Of a DNA stretch of 35,249 nt, positions 1-8,145 are shown piece by piece. Origin of the DNA: an uncultured Saprospiraceae bacterium. GTDB lineage: Bacteria; Bacteroidota; Bacteroidia; Chitinophagales; Saprospiraceae. Positions within the stretch are counted from its first letter, which is position 1; each line of letters starts with the position of its first letter. The stretch lies in the NCBI GenBank assembly GCA_938008185.1, contig CALLLR010000086.1:1-35249 (forward strand), in the 5' to 3' direction. Both the position numbers and the translations under genes were made by a program. The notes under the pieces are model-generated. The model saw only the letters and a program-made list of their open reading frames with translations. It was not told the origin of the DNA and did no database searches.

Positions 1-235
1 TATCTGGTTTTGGGTATGCATCGGCAGGCATCAAGCCGGAGCCAGCGCAGGTTTCACAGATCAGCAGGTTTGGTTTGGGACGAACGGGAGGATTTCCTGC
101 CACTTTATTTTTATGGAATTGATCCAGTTTTCGTTGGTACTTGAGTCGCTTTTTTTTGCGGAGCCTGCGGTTGGTTCTTCCGCGGCCGTGGCACTCGGGA
201 CAGGTGGTCCAGAAGAAGGGGGGGTGGTTTTGCAT
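1..235 (-). CDS. Partial protein with N-terminal DnaJ-like double zinc knuckle, 5' end only
   Basis: This is the 5' end of a minus-strand gene that runs off the left edge; 78 codons are visible, open from an ATG at 235-233. The protein starts MQNHPPFFWTTCPECHGRG. It has two CxxCxGxG-type knuckles, C12-C15 (CPECHGRG) and C60-C63 (CETCAGSG), separated by a very basic stretch (residues 20-36, mostly Arg and Lys) and a proline-rich linker. Four cysteines in this arrangement should bind one zinc. From memory, Bacteroidota carry this module at the N-terminus of FAD-dependent monooxygenase-like proteins, where a GxGxxG flavin fold follows directly; that part would lie outside the window, so the enzymatic identity is inference. 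The zinc-knuckle reading itself is seen in the sequence. The next gene, a MATE pump, lies on the same strand upstream with about 140 bp between. Confidence 0.7.
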   Translation of the reverse strand, partial: MQNHPPFFWTTCPECHGRGRTNRRLRKKKRLKYQRKLDQFHKNKVAGNPPVRPKPNLLICETCAGSGLMPADAYPKPD

Positions 236-376
236 TTTTAATTCTTCAAATGATTATTTTCCTGATTCTCTAAATACCAGATAAGCTTTACCGAAGTTGT
301 TCAATAGTTTAAAGATAAATAAATAAAATTTTTAGAAAAAATTCACCTAATCCACCTTGCACCAAACAATTGCTCT

Positions 377-1714
377 TTAAAACTTAAACCGATGCCAGTC
401 ATTCCCTTTCAAATACATCCAGGCCAGAGAGGTCATGATAATCCAATAAAAAATCTCAGAAGCCCAGGCCCATTCCAAGCCACCAGTAGTATATTCTACC
501 ACTACATATATATAGATCAGGTATCCAACCGCGCAAATGGCTTGTATTTTCAGGCCGTACATCGTGGCACCCGTTCCGACCAGTCCATTGAAAAATACGC
601 CGCCTACGGAAAAGAGGGTAATGATGCCAAAGAGCACATATAAGGTAGTTTGGGAATCACGAATTAAAGACATATCTTCTCCTCCCAATAATGGATAGAG
701 TATTTGTTCCGGAAAAAAAATAACGGGAACGGAAATAATCACAGTCATCAACAAACACATTTTTGCCGTTTTCCAGACAATCGGAATCACTGCCTCTCTC
801 CTCTTTTGACCAATAAAATTACTGACCAGCGTATTGATTCCGGAGGCAAACCCCCAGCACGGAATAGATAAAACTAAATAGACCATCCGGGTGAGATTGG
901 TAATCGCCAGCGGGCGTTCTCCCAGGTTTTCTACAATTCCAAAAAACACAAACCAACTGCCAAGACCAACTACCGATTGGGCGACGATGGGTGTACTCAT
1001 GGAAAGTTGTAATTTGATGAGCTCCCAGTCGAGTTTGGGCAACCGGAATAAACCGTATAAACGGGCTTTTTTGTCAAATAAAATATAAATAAAGAAACCG
1101 ACAAAAGCGATCCCTTCCGCAATAGAACTCGCCAGTCCGGCTCCGGCAATCCCCATAGCGGGCAATCCCAGATTACCAAAAATAAACCCATAATTCAACA
1201 CCATATTCACCACGGCTAAAATCAAGGTATCTACTACAATAAACCAGGTTCGCGCCACGCCCGTATAGAGCGCAATAATGGCCACTCCCGCGTAACTAAA
1301 AAACACCCCAAAAGAGCGATATTGAATGTATTCCAGACTTTTTTCGTAGATAATATCCGAGTTGACAAAGGCCGCAAAGAACAGCCCCGTTCCATATTGC
1401 ATAAAGAGAAACATGACCAGCGCCAGCCCCAGTTCAAAATAAAGCATGGCATAAAAGGTCCTGCCGACCTCTGCGGGGTCGCGCTCTCCCATTCGACGAG
1501 CAATCAGAATCTGTCCTCCTTTGGAAAAACCAAAACCAATCGCCGCAATAATCAGATAAAAAACGCCCACAAATCCAATGGCCGCAAAATCTACCTCACT
1601 TAAATGATAAAGAAATACGCTATCACTCAGTGCTATAATATTTTGTACAGCACTGCCTAACATTATGGGTAATGAGATCGCAAGAATCTGTCGGTATGAA
1701 GTATCTAATTTCAT
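377..1714 (-). CDS. MATE family multidrug/toxic compound efflux transporter
   Basis: A 445-residue polytopic inner-membrane protein of normal MATE length (about 440-460 residues, 12 membrane helices in two six-helix halves). The start MKLDTSYRQILAISLPIMLG, with Pro in the first helix, followed by 'ALSDSVFLYHL', is characteristic of the first MatE domain. A loop with 'KGGQILIARRMGE' follows, and the second half begins near 'STPIVAQSVVGLGSWFVFF'. MATE proteins exchange cationic drugs or metabolites for Na+ or H+; the substrate cannot be told from sequence. The ATG at 1714 is the natural start because it begins directly at helix 1. It stands alone: no TetR or MarR regulator is adjacent, and the next gene upstream (PglD-like) is on the same strand about 160 bp away. 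No clear terminator is seen after its stop. Confidence 0.93.
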   Translation of the reverse strand: MKLDTSYRQILAISLPIMLGSAVQNIIALSDSVFLYHLSEVDFAAIGFVGVFYLIIAAIGFGFSKGGQILIARRMGERDPAEVGRTFYAMLYFELGLALVMFLFMQYGTGLFFAAFVNSDIIYEKSLEYIQYRSFGVFFSYAGVAIIALYTGVARTWFIVVDTLILAVVNMVLNYGFIFGNLGLPAMGIAGAGLASSIAEGIAFVGFFIYILFDKKARLYGLFRLPKLDWELIKLQLSMSTPIVAQSVVGLGSWFVFFGIVENLGERPLAITNLTRMVYLVLSIPCWGFASGINTLVSNFIGQKRREAVIPIVWKTAKMCLLMTVIISVPVIFFPEQILYPLLGGEDMSLIRDSQTTLYVLFGIITLFSVGGVFFNGLVGTGATMYGLKIQAICAVGYLIYIYVVVEYTTGGLEWAWASEIFYWIIMTSLAWMYLKGNDWHRFKF

Positions 1715-1876
1715 TAGCTCGACAATATTAAGGCTTTTTGTAGTATTTTGGACGGTAGTACGTGGACAATTTATCAGTATAACCTATGACTGGATCTTTT
1801 TTCACAGTTCTGCCTTATAAAAATTCTGCTCCCAGCAGATTATCCACTTCACTCGGCATTACTTATACAAAATATG

Positions 1877-2545
1877 CTAAACATATTTTTCACCTATCTC
1901 TCGATACCTTACAACTTTTGCAGGTAGTCCATACATAATAACATTATCAGGACAATCAGACATTAATAATGCACCTGCTCCAATTATTGAATGCTTCCCT
2001 ATTTTTAATTTTTCCCTAATCGTTGCTCCAATTGAAATAGCTGTATATTCTCCAATTGTCACATTGCCCCCTAATGTTACATTTGGACCAAGACTGGAAA
2101 AACTTTTCATACAAACATCATGGTCGGCACTTGATTTAGTGTTTAGAAAGCAAAAATCACCGATAAATGAGTCGCTATTAATCACTGTATTTGCCATAAC
2201 CGCTACACCTTTACCAATTTGAACTCCCTTTCCAATTTGAGATGAAGGATGAATTGCTGAAGCAAAATTTATGCCTGGAATAAGTGATGTTATTATACTA
2301 ACAACTTTTTGCCTTGCCCAATTATCTCCAATAGCAATGAACATCTCAAATGGACTATATTCAGAGGCAATTTCTTTGAAATTTTTAACGCTCCCAATAA
2401 CCTTATAATTAAGTGACTCTTCATTAATTTTTCTGTAATCATCCAAAAGACCAAGGATGTTATGGCTACCCTGTTTTTCAAAAATATCAATCACAACTTT
2501 TGCGTGACCTGAAGAACCCGCTATGATTAAATTTTTCTTTTTCAT
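1877..2545 (-). CDS. PglD/NeuD-type sugar O/N-acyltransferase (left-handed beta-helix)
   Basis: This 222-residue acyltransferase has an N-terminal nucleotide-sugar-binding Rossmann-like domain (KKNLIIAGSSGHAKVVIDIF, residues 3-22). Hexapeptide repeats start at about residue 100 ('SSQIGKGVQIGKGVAVMANTV') and run to 'IGAGALLMSD'. H142 in 'SADHDV' sits where PglD has its catalytic His. Such enzymes use acetyl-CoA to acetylate UDP-linked amino sugars or sialic-acid precursors for glycan synthesis. An upstream ATG at 2572 would add nine basic residues, but the ATG at 2545 is preceded by an AG-rich ribosome-binding tract (agagaag) and begins exactly at the conserved fold, so I chose it. No glycosyltransferase, aminotransferase or epimerase is nearby, which is unusual for this family. 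The gene is visibly more A+T-rich than its neighbours, suggesting transfer or a fragment of a former glycan locus. Confidence 0.85.
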   Translation of the reverse strand: MKKKNLIIAGSSGHAKVVIDIFEKQGSHNILGLLDDYRKINEESLNYKVIGSVKNFKEIASEYSPFEMFIAIGDNWARQKVVSIITSLIPGINFASAIHPSSQIGKGVQIGKGVAVMANTVINSDSFIGDFCFLNTKSSADHDVCMKSFSSLGPNVTLGGNVTIGEYTAISIGATIREKLKIGKHSIIGAGALLMSDCPDNVIMYGLPAKVVRYREIGEKYV

Positions 2546-2835
2546 ACTTCTCTTTCTTTTAATTGCATACAACTATGATATCTACTGAAGCCGTCAATTG
2601 TTCAGGTCCGCAATTTTATTAACTTGATTTAACTGTTTTTACACAACTTCTTTGTAACTTTGGGGCCATTTTGAATAAAAGGGCCAATCTTAGCCTCTGT
2701 TTACACTCCTCTTAAGCTAATGTATTAAGGACATCTACAATTTGCTAATTTACATTTCTTCTTTAAATTAAAAAAGGCTACCAAGGTAGACTTGTTATAT
2801 ATTAATGCAATTTCATCAGATCAATATCATTAAAC
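2546..2835. other. Divergent intergenic region
   Basis: This 290-bp AT-rich gap separates the divergently transcribed acyltransferase and peptidase genes, so it must contain promoters for both. No coding potential with homology was seen. One Bacteroidota-like -7 element on the plus strand is listed separately. Confidence 0.6.
2632..2662 (+). promoter_or_regulatory. Possible Bacteroidota-type promoter for the peptidase
   Basis: TAACTTTG at 2655-2662 matches the Bacteroidota -7 consensus TAnnTTTG exactly. The -33 region at the expected distance (actg, 2632-2635, 19 nt upstream) only weakly resembles TTTG. It would leave a leader of about 165 nt before the ATG at 2836. This is a pattern match only. 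Confidence 0.3.
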
Positions 2836-4992
2836 ATGAAACTCAAGAGCAAAAGTAAAAACTTATTCTTTTATTTGTCGTTACTTTTCATATGGGGCCT
2901 CACCGGATGTTCGGTGGACCAAACAAATACAAAAATGAAGGAGAATTTATCTGCACCCGTCGCTAAAAAAATTAATAAAGAACTTACACAACACGGAGAT
3001 GTAAGGATTGATCCATACTATTGGTTAAACGAACGCACTTCGCCCGAGGTTATTGACTATTTAACCGCAGAAAATGCTTATACTAAAAAAATGCTCGCTC
3101 ATACCGAAGCATTACAAGAAACTATCTACGAGGAAATTGTCGGTCGGATCAAAAAAGACGATACTTCTGTTCCTTACAGAAAAAATGGCTATTTCTATCA
3201 AACCCAATATCAGGAAGAAAATGAGTATCCCGTTTATGTGCGTAAACCAGCCACCGATTCTGCTGCCGAAGAAGTCATGCTCAATGTAAATGAACTCGCC
3301 AGGGATTTTGGTTATTACGCTACCGGTTCGCTAAACGTTAGCCCCAATAACCAAATTTTGGCTTACGGCGAAGACACGCTGAGCCGACGAATTTATACCA
3401 TTAAATTTAAAAATCTCGAAACGGGAGAAATGTTGAAAGACCATATTCCCAATACGACGGGGTCGGTAACCTGGGCGGCTGATAACAAGACCGTTTTTTA
3501 TAGTGTCAAAGACGAAGCGCTCCGCTCTTATAAAATTTTTAAACACAAACTTGGTACCGATCCAGCCAACGATACCGAAGTGTACCACGAAGCCGACGAA
3601 ACCTTCCGGACTTTTATTTACAAAACCAAATCACAGAAATATCTGGTCATCGGTTCTTTCGCCACCCTGACCAACGAATATCGAATTCTGGAATCGGATA
3701 ATCCGGATGGCGAATTCCGTATTTTCCAACCACGGGACCGGGCCGGCAACCTGGAATATAGTTTTGACCATAAAAATGATAAATTTTACATCGTCACCAA
3801 TTATAAGGCAAAAAATTTCCGACTCATGGAGACGGACCTGAATAACACTGGCGTCGAAAACTGGAAAGAAGTCGTTCCTAACCGCGATGATGTTTTATTG
3901 GAAGATGTAGATATATTTGACGATTATATGGTATTGTCCGAAAGAAAAAACGGAATCACCAATATCCGGGTGATGGGTGATGACGGCTCGGATCATAGTA
4001 TTGATTTTGGTGAAAAAGCGTATATGGCTTACACCAGTACCAACGCCGAAATGGATACCGAGATCGTCCGGCTAGGCTACCAGTCCATGACCACTCCGGC
4101 GACTATTTTTGATTATAATATGAAAAGCCGAACGCTCGAACAGCGGAAACAAACAGAAGTAGTGGGTGACTTTTCACCAACCAATTATCAGAGCGAACGT
4201 TTCTTCGTCACCGCAAGAGACGGAGCGGAAGTTCCGGTTTCTTTGGTTTATAAAAAAGGAACCAAAATAGATGGAACCGCTCCCCTGCTATTGTACGCCT
4301 ACGGTTCGTACGGCGCCAATATGGAGCCTTACTTTAGTGCGGCCCGACTCAGTTTACTGGATCGTGGTTTTGTGTACGTGATCGCACATATCCGCGGTGG
4401 ACAGGAAATGGGACGGCAATGGTACGAGGATGGAAAATTATTAAAAAAGAAAAATACGTTTACGGATTATATCGATTGTGCAGAATATCTGATTGCCGAA
4501 AAATACGCAGATCCGAATCGGCTCTTCGCAATGGGTGGCAGCGCAGGTGGTCTGCTAATGGGTGCGGTAGTAAATATGCGTCCGGACCTATGGCGAGGGG
4601 TCATTGCCGCGGTTCCTTTTGTGGACGTGGTGACGACGATGCTCGATGAAACCATTCCGTTGACTACGGGAGAGTTTGATGAGTGGGGAAATCCAAAAGA
4701 TAAAGTGTATTACGATTATATCAAATCCTATAGCCCTTACGATAATATTGAAGAAAAAGACTACCCGAATTTGTTAATCACAACGGGCTTACATGATTCA
4801 CAGGTGCAGTACTGGGAACCCGCAAAGTGGATTGCTAAATTAAGAGATTTAAAAACGGACGATAATTTATTGTTGCTTTCTACGGAAATGGAGGCTGGTC
4901 ACGGTGGTGCTTCTGGTCGCTTTAAGCGAAATAAGGAAACGGCGATGGAATACGCGTTTTTGGTGGATTTGGCGAAGGGGTTGGAGGATTAG
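2836..4992 (+). CDS. Prolyl oligopeptidase family (S9A) lipoprotein
   Basis: A 718-residue serine peptidase close to oligopeptidase B and prolyl oligopeptidase. The N-terminus is a lipoprotein signal with lipobox LTGC (C25), so it is probably anchored in an envelope membrane facing the periplasm. After the propeller-associated segment ('RIDPYYWLNERTSPEVIDYL') comes a seven-bladed beta-propeller (about residues 70-440), then an alpha/beta hydrolase domain. The catalytic triad is visible: S569 in GGSAGG, D654 in 'GLHDSQVQYWEP', and H689 in 'EAGHGGASG'. The acidic 'DEWGNPKD' segment resembles that of oligopeptidase B, which favours cleavage after basic residues, but specificity is inference. Such enzymes degrade short peptides (under about 30 residues) admitted by the propeller. 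It faces the VOC gene convergently, and a strong hairpin follows its stop. Confidence 0.92.
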   Translation: MKLKSKSKNLFFYLSLLFIWGLTGCSVDQTNTKMKENLSAPVAKKINKELTQHGDVRIDPYYWLNERTSPEVIDYLTAENAYTKKMLAHTEALQETIYEEIVGRIKKDDTSVPYRKNGYFYQTQYQEENEYPVYVRKPATDSAAEEVMLNVNELARDFGYYATGSLNVSPNNQILAYGEDTLSRRIYTIKFKNLETGEMLKDHIPNTTGSVTWAADNKTVFYSVKDEALRSYKIFKHKLGTDPANDTEVYHEADETFRTFIYKTKSQKYLVIGSFATLTNEYRILESDNPDGEFRIFQPRDRAGNLEYSFDHKNDKFYIVTNYKAKNFRLMETDLNNTGVENWKEVVPNRDDVLLEDVDIFDDYMVLSERKNGITNIRVMGDDGSDHSIDFGEKAYMAYTSTNAEMDTEIVRLGYQSMTTPATIFDYNMKSRTLEQRKQTEVVGDFSPTNYQSERFFVTARDGAEVPVSLVYKKGTKIDGTAPLLLYAYGSYGANMEPYFSAARLSLLDRGFVYVIAHIRGGQEMGRQWYEDGKLLKKKNTFTDYIDCAEYLIAEKYADPNRLFAMGGSAGGLLMGAVVNMRPDLWRGVIAAVPFVDVVTTMLDETIPLTTGEFDEWGNPKDKVYYDYIKSYSPYDNIEEKDYPNLLITTGLHDSQVQYWEPAKWIAKLRDLKTDDNLLLLSTEMEAGHGGASGRFKRNKETAMEYAFLVDLAKGLED

Positions 4993-5047
4993 TTGTTGAA
5001 TTGTTGAATCGCTTCGCTTGTTGAATCGTTGAATCGTTGAATCGTTG
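4993..5047. repeat. Short tandem repeat of ttgaatcg
   Basis: Directly after the peptidase stop lies a run of imperfect gttgaat-type repeats. It ends in three perfect 8-bp copies of ttgaatcg (5021-5044) plus a partial fourth. Related ttgattt/ttgaatc tracts occur at 12241-12268 and near 5503-5526, also next to gene ends or starts. This is low-complexity sequence with no evident function. Confidence 0.8.
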
Positions 5048-5079
5048 AGCCGGTAAAAATCGTAGATTTTTACCGGCTC
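5047..5079. terminator. Bidirectional hairpin between convergent genes
   Basis: gagccggtaaaaatc (5047-5061) and gatttttaccggctc (5065-5079) form a perfect 15-bp stem with a 3-nt loop (gta). It lies 54 bp after the peptidase stop (plus) and 8 bp from the VOC stop (minus). The plus-strand 3' flank is T-rich (tatttatttta), supporting termination of the peptidase transcript. Perfect symmetry lets it act in both directions. Confidence 0.85.
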
Positions 5080-5087
5080 TATTTATT

Positions 5088-5501
5088 TTAGAGGGTTCGT
5101 CCCTCCACTATTTTATCGTAGGCTTCGTCGTTGGGTTCCCATAATTGAATCTTATGGCCATTTGGATCTTCGATGTGAGCGAACTTTCCGTAATCGAATG
5201 TTTCTATTTCGTCCAGGACTTTTACGCCTTGAGCTGATAATTCCCTGAGTAAATCTTCCAGATTATCGACGCGGTAATTGATCATAAATTGTTGATCACT
5301 ATCCCCAAAAAACTTACTATCCGGTGGAGAAGGACTCCATTGGGTAAACCCTTTTTGTCTGGGGTCGCGCGCAGAACGCCATTCAAAATTAGTGCCCCAC
5401 TGATCGGTTGCTAGTCCCAGATTTTGTTGATACCAGTCCTTGGTCTTTTGGACATCTTTGGTTTTAAAGAAGATTCCTCCTATTCCAGTTACTTTAGCCA
5501 T
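5088..5501 (-). CDS. VOC (glyoxalase/bleomycin-resistance) family protein
   Basis: A 137-residue single-domain protein with the paired beta-alpha-beta-beta-beta layout of the vicinal oxygen chelate fold. It has 'GIGGIFFKTKDVQKTKDWYQQNLGL' at the start, 'MINYRVDNLEDLLRELSAQGVKV' in the middle, and the hallmark end 'HIEDPNGHKIQLWEP' (E in the final strand is a typical metal ligand). The usual first-strand His/Glu metal ligand is not evident ('GGIFFKT'), so it may bind a small molecule rather than catalyse a glyoxalase I reaction. VOC proteins of this size act as dimers in the cytoplasm. The substrate is not predictable. The ATG at 5501 starts directly at the fold. It is monocistronic on the minus strand and terminates at the shared hairpin. 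Confidence 0.88.
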   Translation of the reverse strand: MAKVTGIGGIFFKTKDVQKTKDWYQQNLGLATDQWGTNFEWRSARDPRQKGFTQWSPSPPDSKFFGDSDQQFMINYRVDNLEDLLRELSAQGVKVLDEIETFDYGKFAHIEDPNGHKIQLWEPNDEAYDKIVEGRTL

Positions 5502-5886
5502 GCGTTATTAAATTGATGAATTGATGAAAACCATTCTATCAGAAAAAAATTATATACCATTTTTAAGTTTTTCCCTGGATCACCACTTTTGCCTCCGCCC
5601 AAAACAGGATAATTCTTAGTGTAAAACGTCCAATTTACCAGATTCTTCCACAATTAACGAAATTTTATTAAAAAATTTAAAAATGGTCAATTCGATCTAT
5701 TGCCATACTATATTTTTCAAATATAGAATTTTCAAGACATATGGCCTACTTATTGTAAGATAAACAATAAGTTATTGTTTAGCAATACAATTCCGAAAAT
5801 TTTAAGGTTGGCGAATAACGCAACTTTCACCCTAAAAACTGCGCTTAAAAGGGTTATTATTGCGGTTTTTTCAAAAAGCTTTTTTT
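5502..5886. other. Divergent AT-rich intergenic region upstream of SulP
   Basis: This 385-bp gap lies between the divergent VOC and SulP genes. It holds no coding sequence I can support. Its notable content is a cluster of inverted ttattgt/acaataa half-sites at 5749-5780, listed separately. An in-frame TTG at 5860 could extend SulP by nine residues but is not favoured. Confidence 0.6.
5749..5780. promoter_or_regulatory. Overlapping inverted repeats, candidate operator for SulP
   Basis: Three alternating half-sites occur within 32 bp: cttattgt (5749-5756), acaataag (5764-5771) and ttattgttt (5772-5780). The first pair forms a perfect 8-bp inverted repeat with a 7-bp spacer. The second pair, aaacaata/tattgttt, forms another with a 3-bp spacer. 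The cluster lies about 107 bp upstream of the SulP ATG. Shared central half-sites are typical of sites for dimeric or cooperative regulators, but the regulator is unknown and a stem-loop is an alternative. Confidence 0.4.
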
Positions 5887-7479
5887 ATGGTAGATTTTAT
5901 TAGACAACGGGCGGGGAATGCAAAGAATGATATTTTGAGTGGATTAACGGTAGCGTTGGCACTCGTTCCCGAGGCAGTAGCCTTTGCTTTTGTGGCGGGG
6001 GTTGATCCACTGGTGGGTTTATATGCCGCCTTTATGATTGGTTTGATTACGGCTATTTTTGGGGGACGACCCGGTATGATTAGTGGTGCGACGGGAGCTT
6101 TGGCCGTGGTTATGGTCAGTTTGGTGGCCACGGGTAATGCGATGGGAGAACCGGCAGAAAATCTGGGTCTTTACTATCTTTTTGCGACCGTTATCCTGAT
6201 GGGTTTTATCCAGATGACTGTAGGATTTCTGAAGTTGGGAAAATTTGTCCGATTGATTCCGCATCCGGTGATGATGGGTTTTGTGAATGGTCTGGCGATT
6301 GTGATTTTTCTTTCACAGCTAGGAATGTTTAAGGAGATAAATAATGGTGTGGCGACCTGGTTGCAAGGCGCGGCGTTGTATACCATGATTGGTCTGGTAT
6401 TGCTGACCATGGCGATCATGCATTTTTTACCGATGTTAAATAAAAAATTGCCGGAAGCTTTGGTCGCAATTGGCGTTGTTTCGGCGATTGCCATTCTGGG
6501 TAATTTAGACGTTGCAACCGTAGGTAGTTTTATCAGAGACGGAGGCGGAGAAGGTTTAAAAGGAGGATTACCAGTTTTTCAAACGGCTATATTTGATAAA
6601 ATTCCAATGAACTGGGAAACGCTGGCTTTTATCGGCCCGTATGCGTTAATTCTGGCGGCGATTGGTTTGATCGAATCATTGATGACGTTGAATCTTGTCG
6701 ATGAATTAACTGAAACGCGCGGTGATTCGAACCGTGAATGTGTGGCACAAGGTGGAGCAAATATAATAACCGGACTCTTTGGTGGGATGGGAGGCTGTGC
6801 GATGATTGGTCAGTCGATCATCAATATCAAGGGCGGTGGCCGAACTCGACTTTCCGGAATCGTAGCGGCACTTACCCTACTCTGCTTTATTCTTTTTGCT
6901 TCCGGTTTGATTGAGCAAGTGCCGATTGCGGCGCTGGTCGGCGTAATGTTTATGGTGGTAATTGGAACTTTTGCCTGGAGTAGTTTTAGAATTTTAAATA
7001 AGATTCCTATGAGTGATGCGCTGGTTTTGATCAGTGTATCGGTCCTGACGGTGGTATTCGATTTGGCGATTGCAGTAATCATCGGAATCATCATGAGTGC
7101 GTTGGTCTTTGCCTGGGAAAATGCCAAGCGGATTCGCGCCAGAAAGCGTTACCTGGAAGATGGAACAAAGGTCTACGAAATTTGGGGTCCCCTATTTTTT
7201 GGTAGTATTACCACTTTTAAAAATAAATTTGATGTGAACGGAGATCCTGATAGGGTGATTATTGATTTTCTGGAATCAAGGGTTAGTGACCACTCTGCTT
7301 TGGAGGCTTTATTTCAATTGGTAGAAAAATACGAGGCGGCCGGAAAGGTGGTAGAAGTACATCACTTAAGTGCCGAATGTCAAAGGCTGATGAAAAAGGC
7401 TTCTCCGATGTTAGCGAAGGTTATTGAAAGCCATATGGATGATCCCCGGTATCAGGTGATGGAGGAGGTTTATAATTAA
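5887..7479 (+). CDS. SulP family anion transporter with C-terminal STAS domain
   Basis: A 530-residue SLC26/SulP protein. The N-terminal segment 'NDILSGLTVALALVPEAVAFAFVAGVDP' and then 'GMISGATGALAVVMVSLV' are the conserved SulP substrate-site signatures. About 10-14 membrane helices follow, including 'GLIESLMTLNLVDE' and 'GGANIITGLFGGMGGCAMIGQS'. The cytoplasmic STAS domain occupies roughly the last 110 residues ('YEIWGPLFFGSITTF...VIIDFLESRVSDHSALEAL'). SulP proteins move sulfate, bicarbonate or other anions with Na+ or H+; the substrate cannot be assigned here. A TTG 27 nt upstream would add MRFFQKAFF, but the ATG at 5887 (MVDFIRQR) matches the usual family start. No carbonic anhydrase or sulfate-assimilation gene is adjacent. 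The tandem repeat array begins about 65 bp after the stop. Confidence 0.92.
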   Translation: MVDFIRQRAGNAKNDILSGLTVALALVPEAVAFAFVAGVDPLVGLYAAFMIGLITAIFGGRPGMISGATGALAVVMVSLVATGNAMGEPAENLGLYYLFATVILMGFIQMTVGFLKLGKFVRLIPHPVMMGFVNGLAIVIFLSQLGMFKEINNGVATWLQGAALYTMIGLVLLTMAIMHFLPMLNKKLPEALVAIGVVSAIAILGNLDVATVGSFIRDGGGEGLKGGLPVFQTAIFDKIPMNWETLAFIGPYALILAAIGLIESLMTLNLVDELTETRGDSNRECVAQGGANIITGLFGGMGGCAMIGQSIINIKGGGRTRLSGIVAALTLLCFILFASGLIEQVPIAALVGVMFMVVIGTFAWSSFRILNKIPMSDALVLISVSVLTVVFDLAIAVIIGIIMSALVFAWENAKRIRARKRYLEDGTKVYEIWGPLFFGSITTFKNKFDVNGDPDRVIIDFLESRVSDHSALEALFQLVEKYEAAGKVVEVHHLSAECQRLMKKASPMLAKVIESHMDDPRYQVMEEVYN

Positions 7480-7543
7480 GCTGATTGATTTGTGGTTTTC
7501 CTAAAATAGTTTTTGGGTTGAAGATGATAGCAAAGACGGAGTT

Positions 7544-8029
7544 ACATGGTCGCTCCTCTGGAGCTTAGTGAATGGACGTAGGGTTTCGGTATACAAACAG
7601 GATCGCCCTTCCAGGGCTTGGGTATCAGGTGAACACAGACTCAGTTTTTTTTTTACTTTATACAAGTGTACCGTGGAACAACATGGGCGCTCCGCTGGAG
7701 CTCAGTGAATGGACGTAGGGTTTCGGTATACAAACAGGATCGCCCTTCCAGGGTTTGGGTATCAGGTGAACACAGACTCAGTTTTTTTTACTTTATACAA
7801 GTGTACCGTGGAACAACATGGTCGCTCCTCTGGAGCTCAGTGAATGGACGTAGGGTTTCGGTATACAAACAGGATCGCCCTTTCAGGGCTTGGGTATCAG
7901 GTGAACACAGACTTAGTCTTTTTTTACTTTATACAAGTGTACCGTGGAACAACATGGGCGCTCCGCTGGAGCTTAGTGAATGGACGTAGGGTTTCGGTAT
8001 ACAAACAGGATCGCCCTTTCAGGGCTTGG
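7544..8029. repeat. Four-copy ~136-bp tandem repeat with paired mini-hairpins
   Basis: Copies begin at acatgg at 7544, 7681, 7816 and 7952 (periods 137, 135 and 136 bp); the fourth is cut short near 8029. Each unit carries a first hairpin gctcc-NNN-ggagc (loop tct in copies 1 and 3, gct in copies 2 and 4). A conserved 'gaatggacgtagggtttcgg' and 'tatacaaacaggatc' block follows, then a second hairpin gccct-NNN-agggc (broken by one base in copy 2: agggt). Full units then have a T tract and 'actttatacaagtgtaccgtgg'. Units are nearly identical outside the loops and T tract. The style resembles interspersed palindromic families I remember from Bacteroidota genomes; it is not CRISPR-like. Two overlapping open frames inside it are by-products. 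Confidence 0.9.
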
Positions 8030-8050
8030 TGGGCTTGGTTAAAAATTGGC

Positions 8051-8082
8051 AAAGCCTGACACGTGGTTTCAGGTCAGGCTTT
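8051..8082. terminator. Hairpin after repeat array, between convergent genes
   Basis: aaagcctgac (8051-8060) pairs with gtcaggcttt (8073-8082), a 10-bp stem with a 12-nt loop. It is followed on the plus strand by gtcgatttt and sits between the SulP gene plus repeat array and the convergent alginate lyase. It probably terminates one or both transcripts; the T tract is short. Confidence 0.55.
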
Positions 8083-8145
8083 GTCGATTTTAATACCTTC
8101 AGGGGTACGTGGTGGCGACCGAAGATAGGATAATGTAAACGCTAT

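Noticed and set aside
6715-6740. tRNA-like ggttcgaa/ttcgaat stretches (also near 24973 and 30497)
   Set aside because: All are inside clear protein genes and have no cloverleaf arms around them.
7544-8029. CRISPR array
   Set aside because: The 136-bp units are near-identical throughout and lack variable spacers, and no cas gene is near.
7666-8059. Two overlapping plus-strand open frames (107 and 71 codons) with repeated MDVGFRYTNRIA-like peptides
   Set aside because: They lie wholly in the 136-bp tandem array; the period is not a multiple of three, there is no plausible start context, and the peptides come from the repeat.
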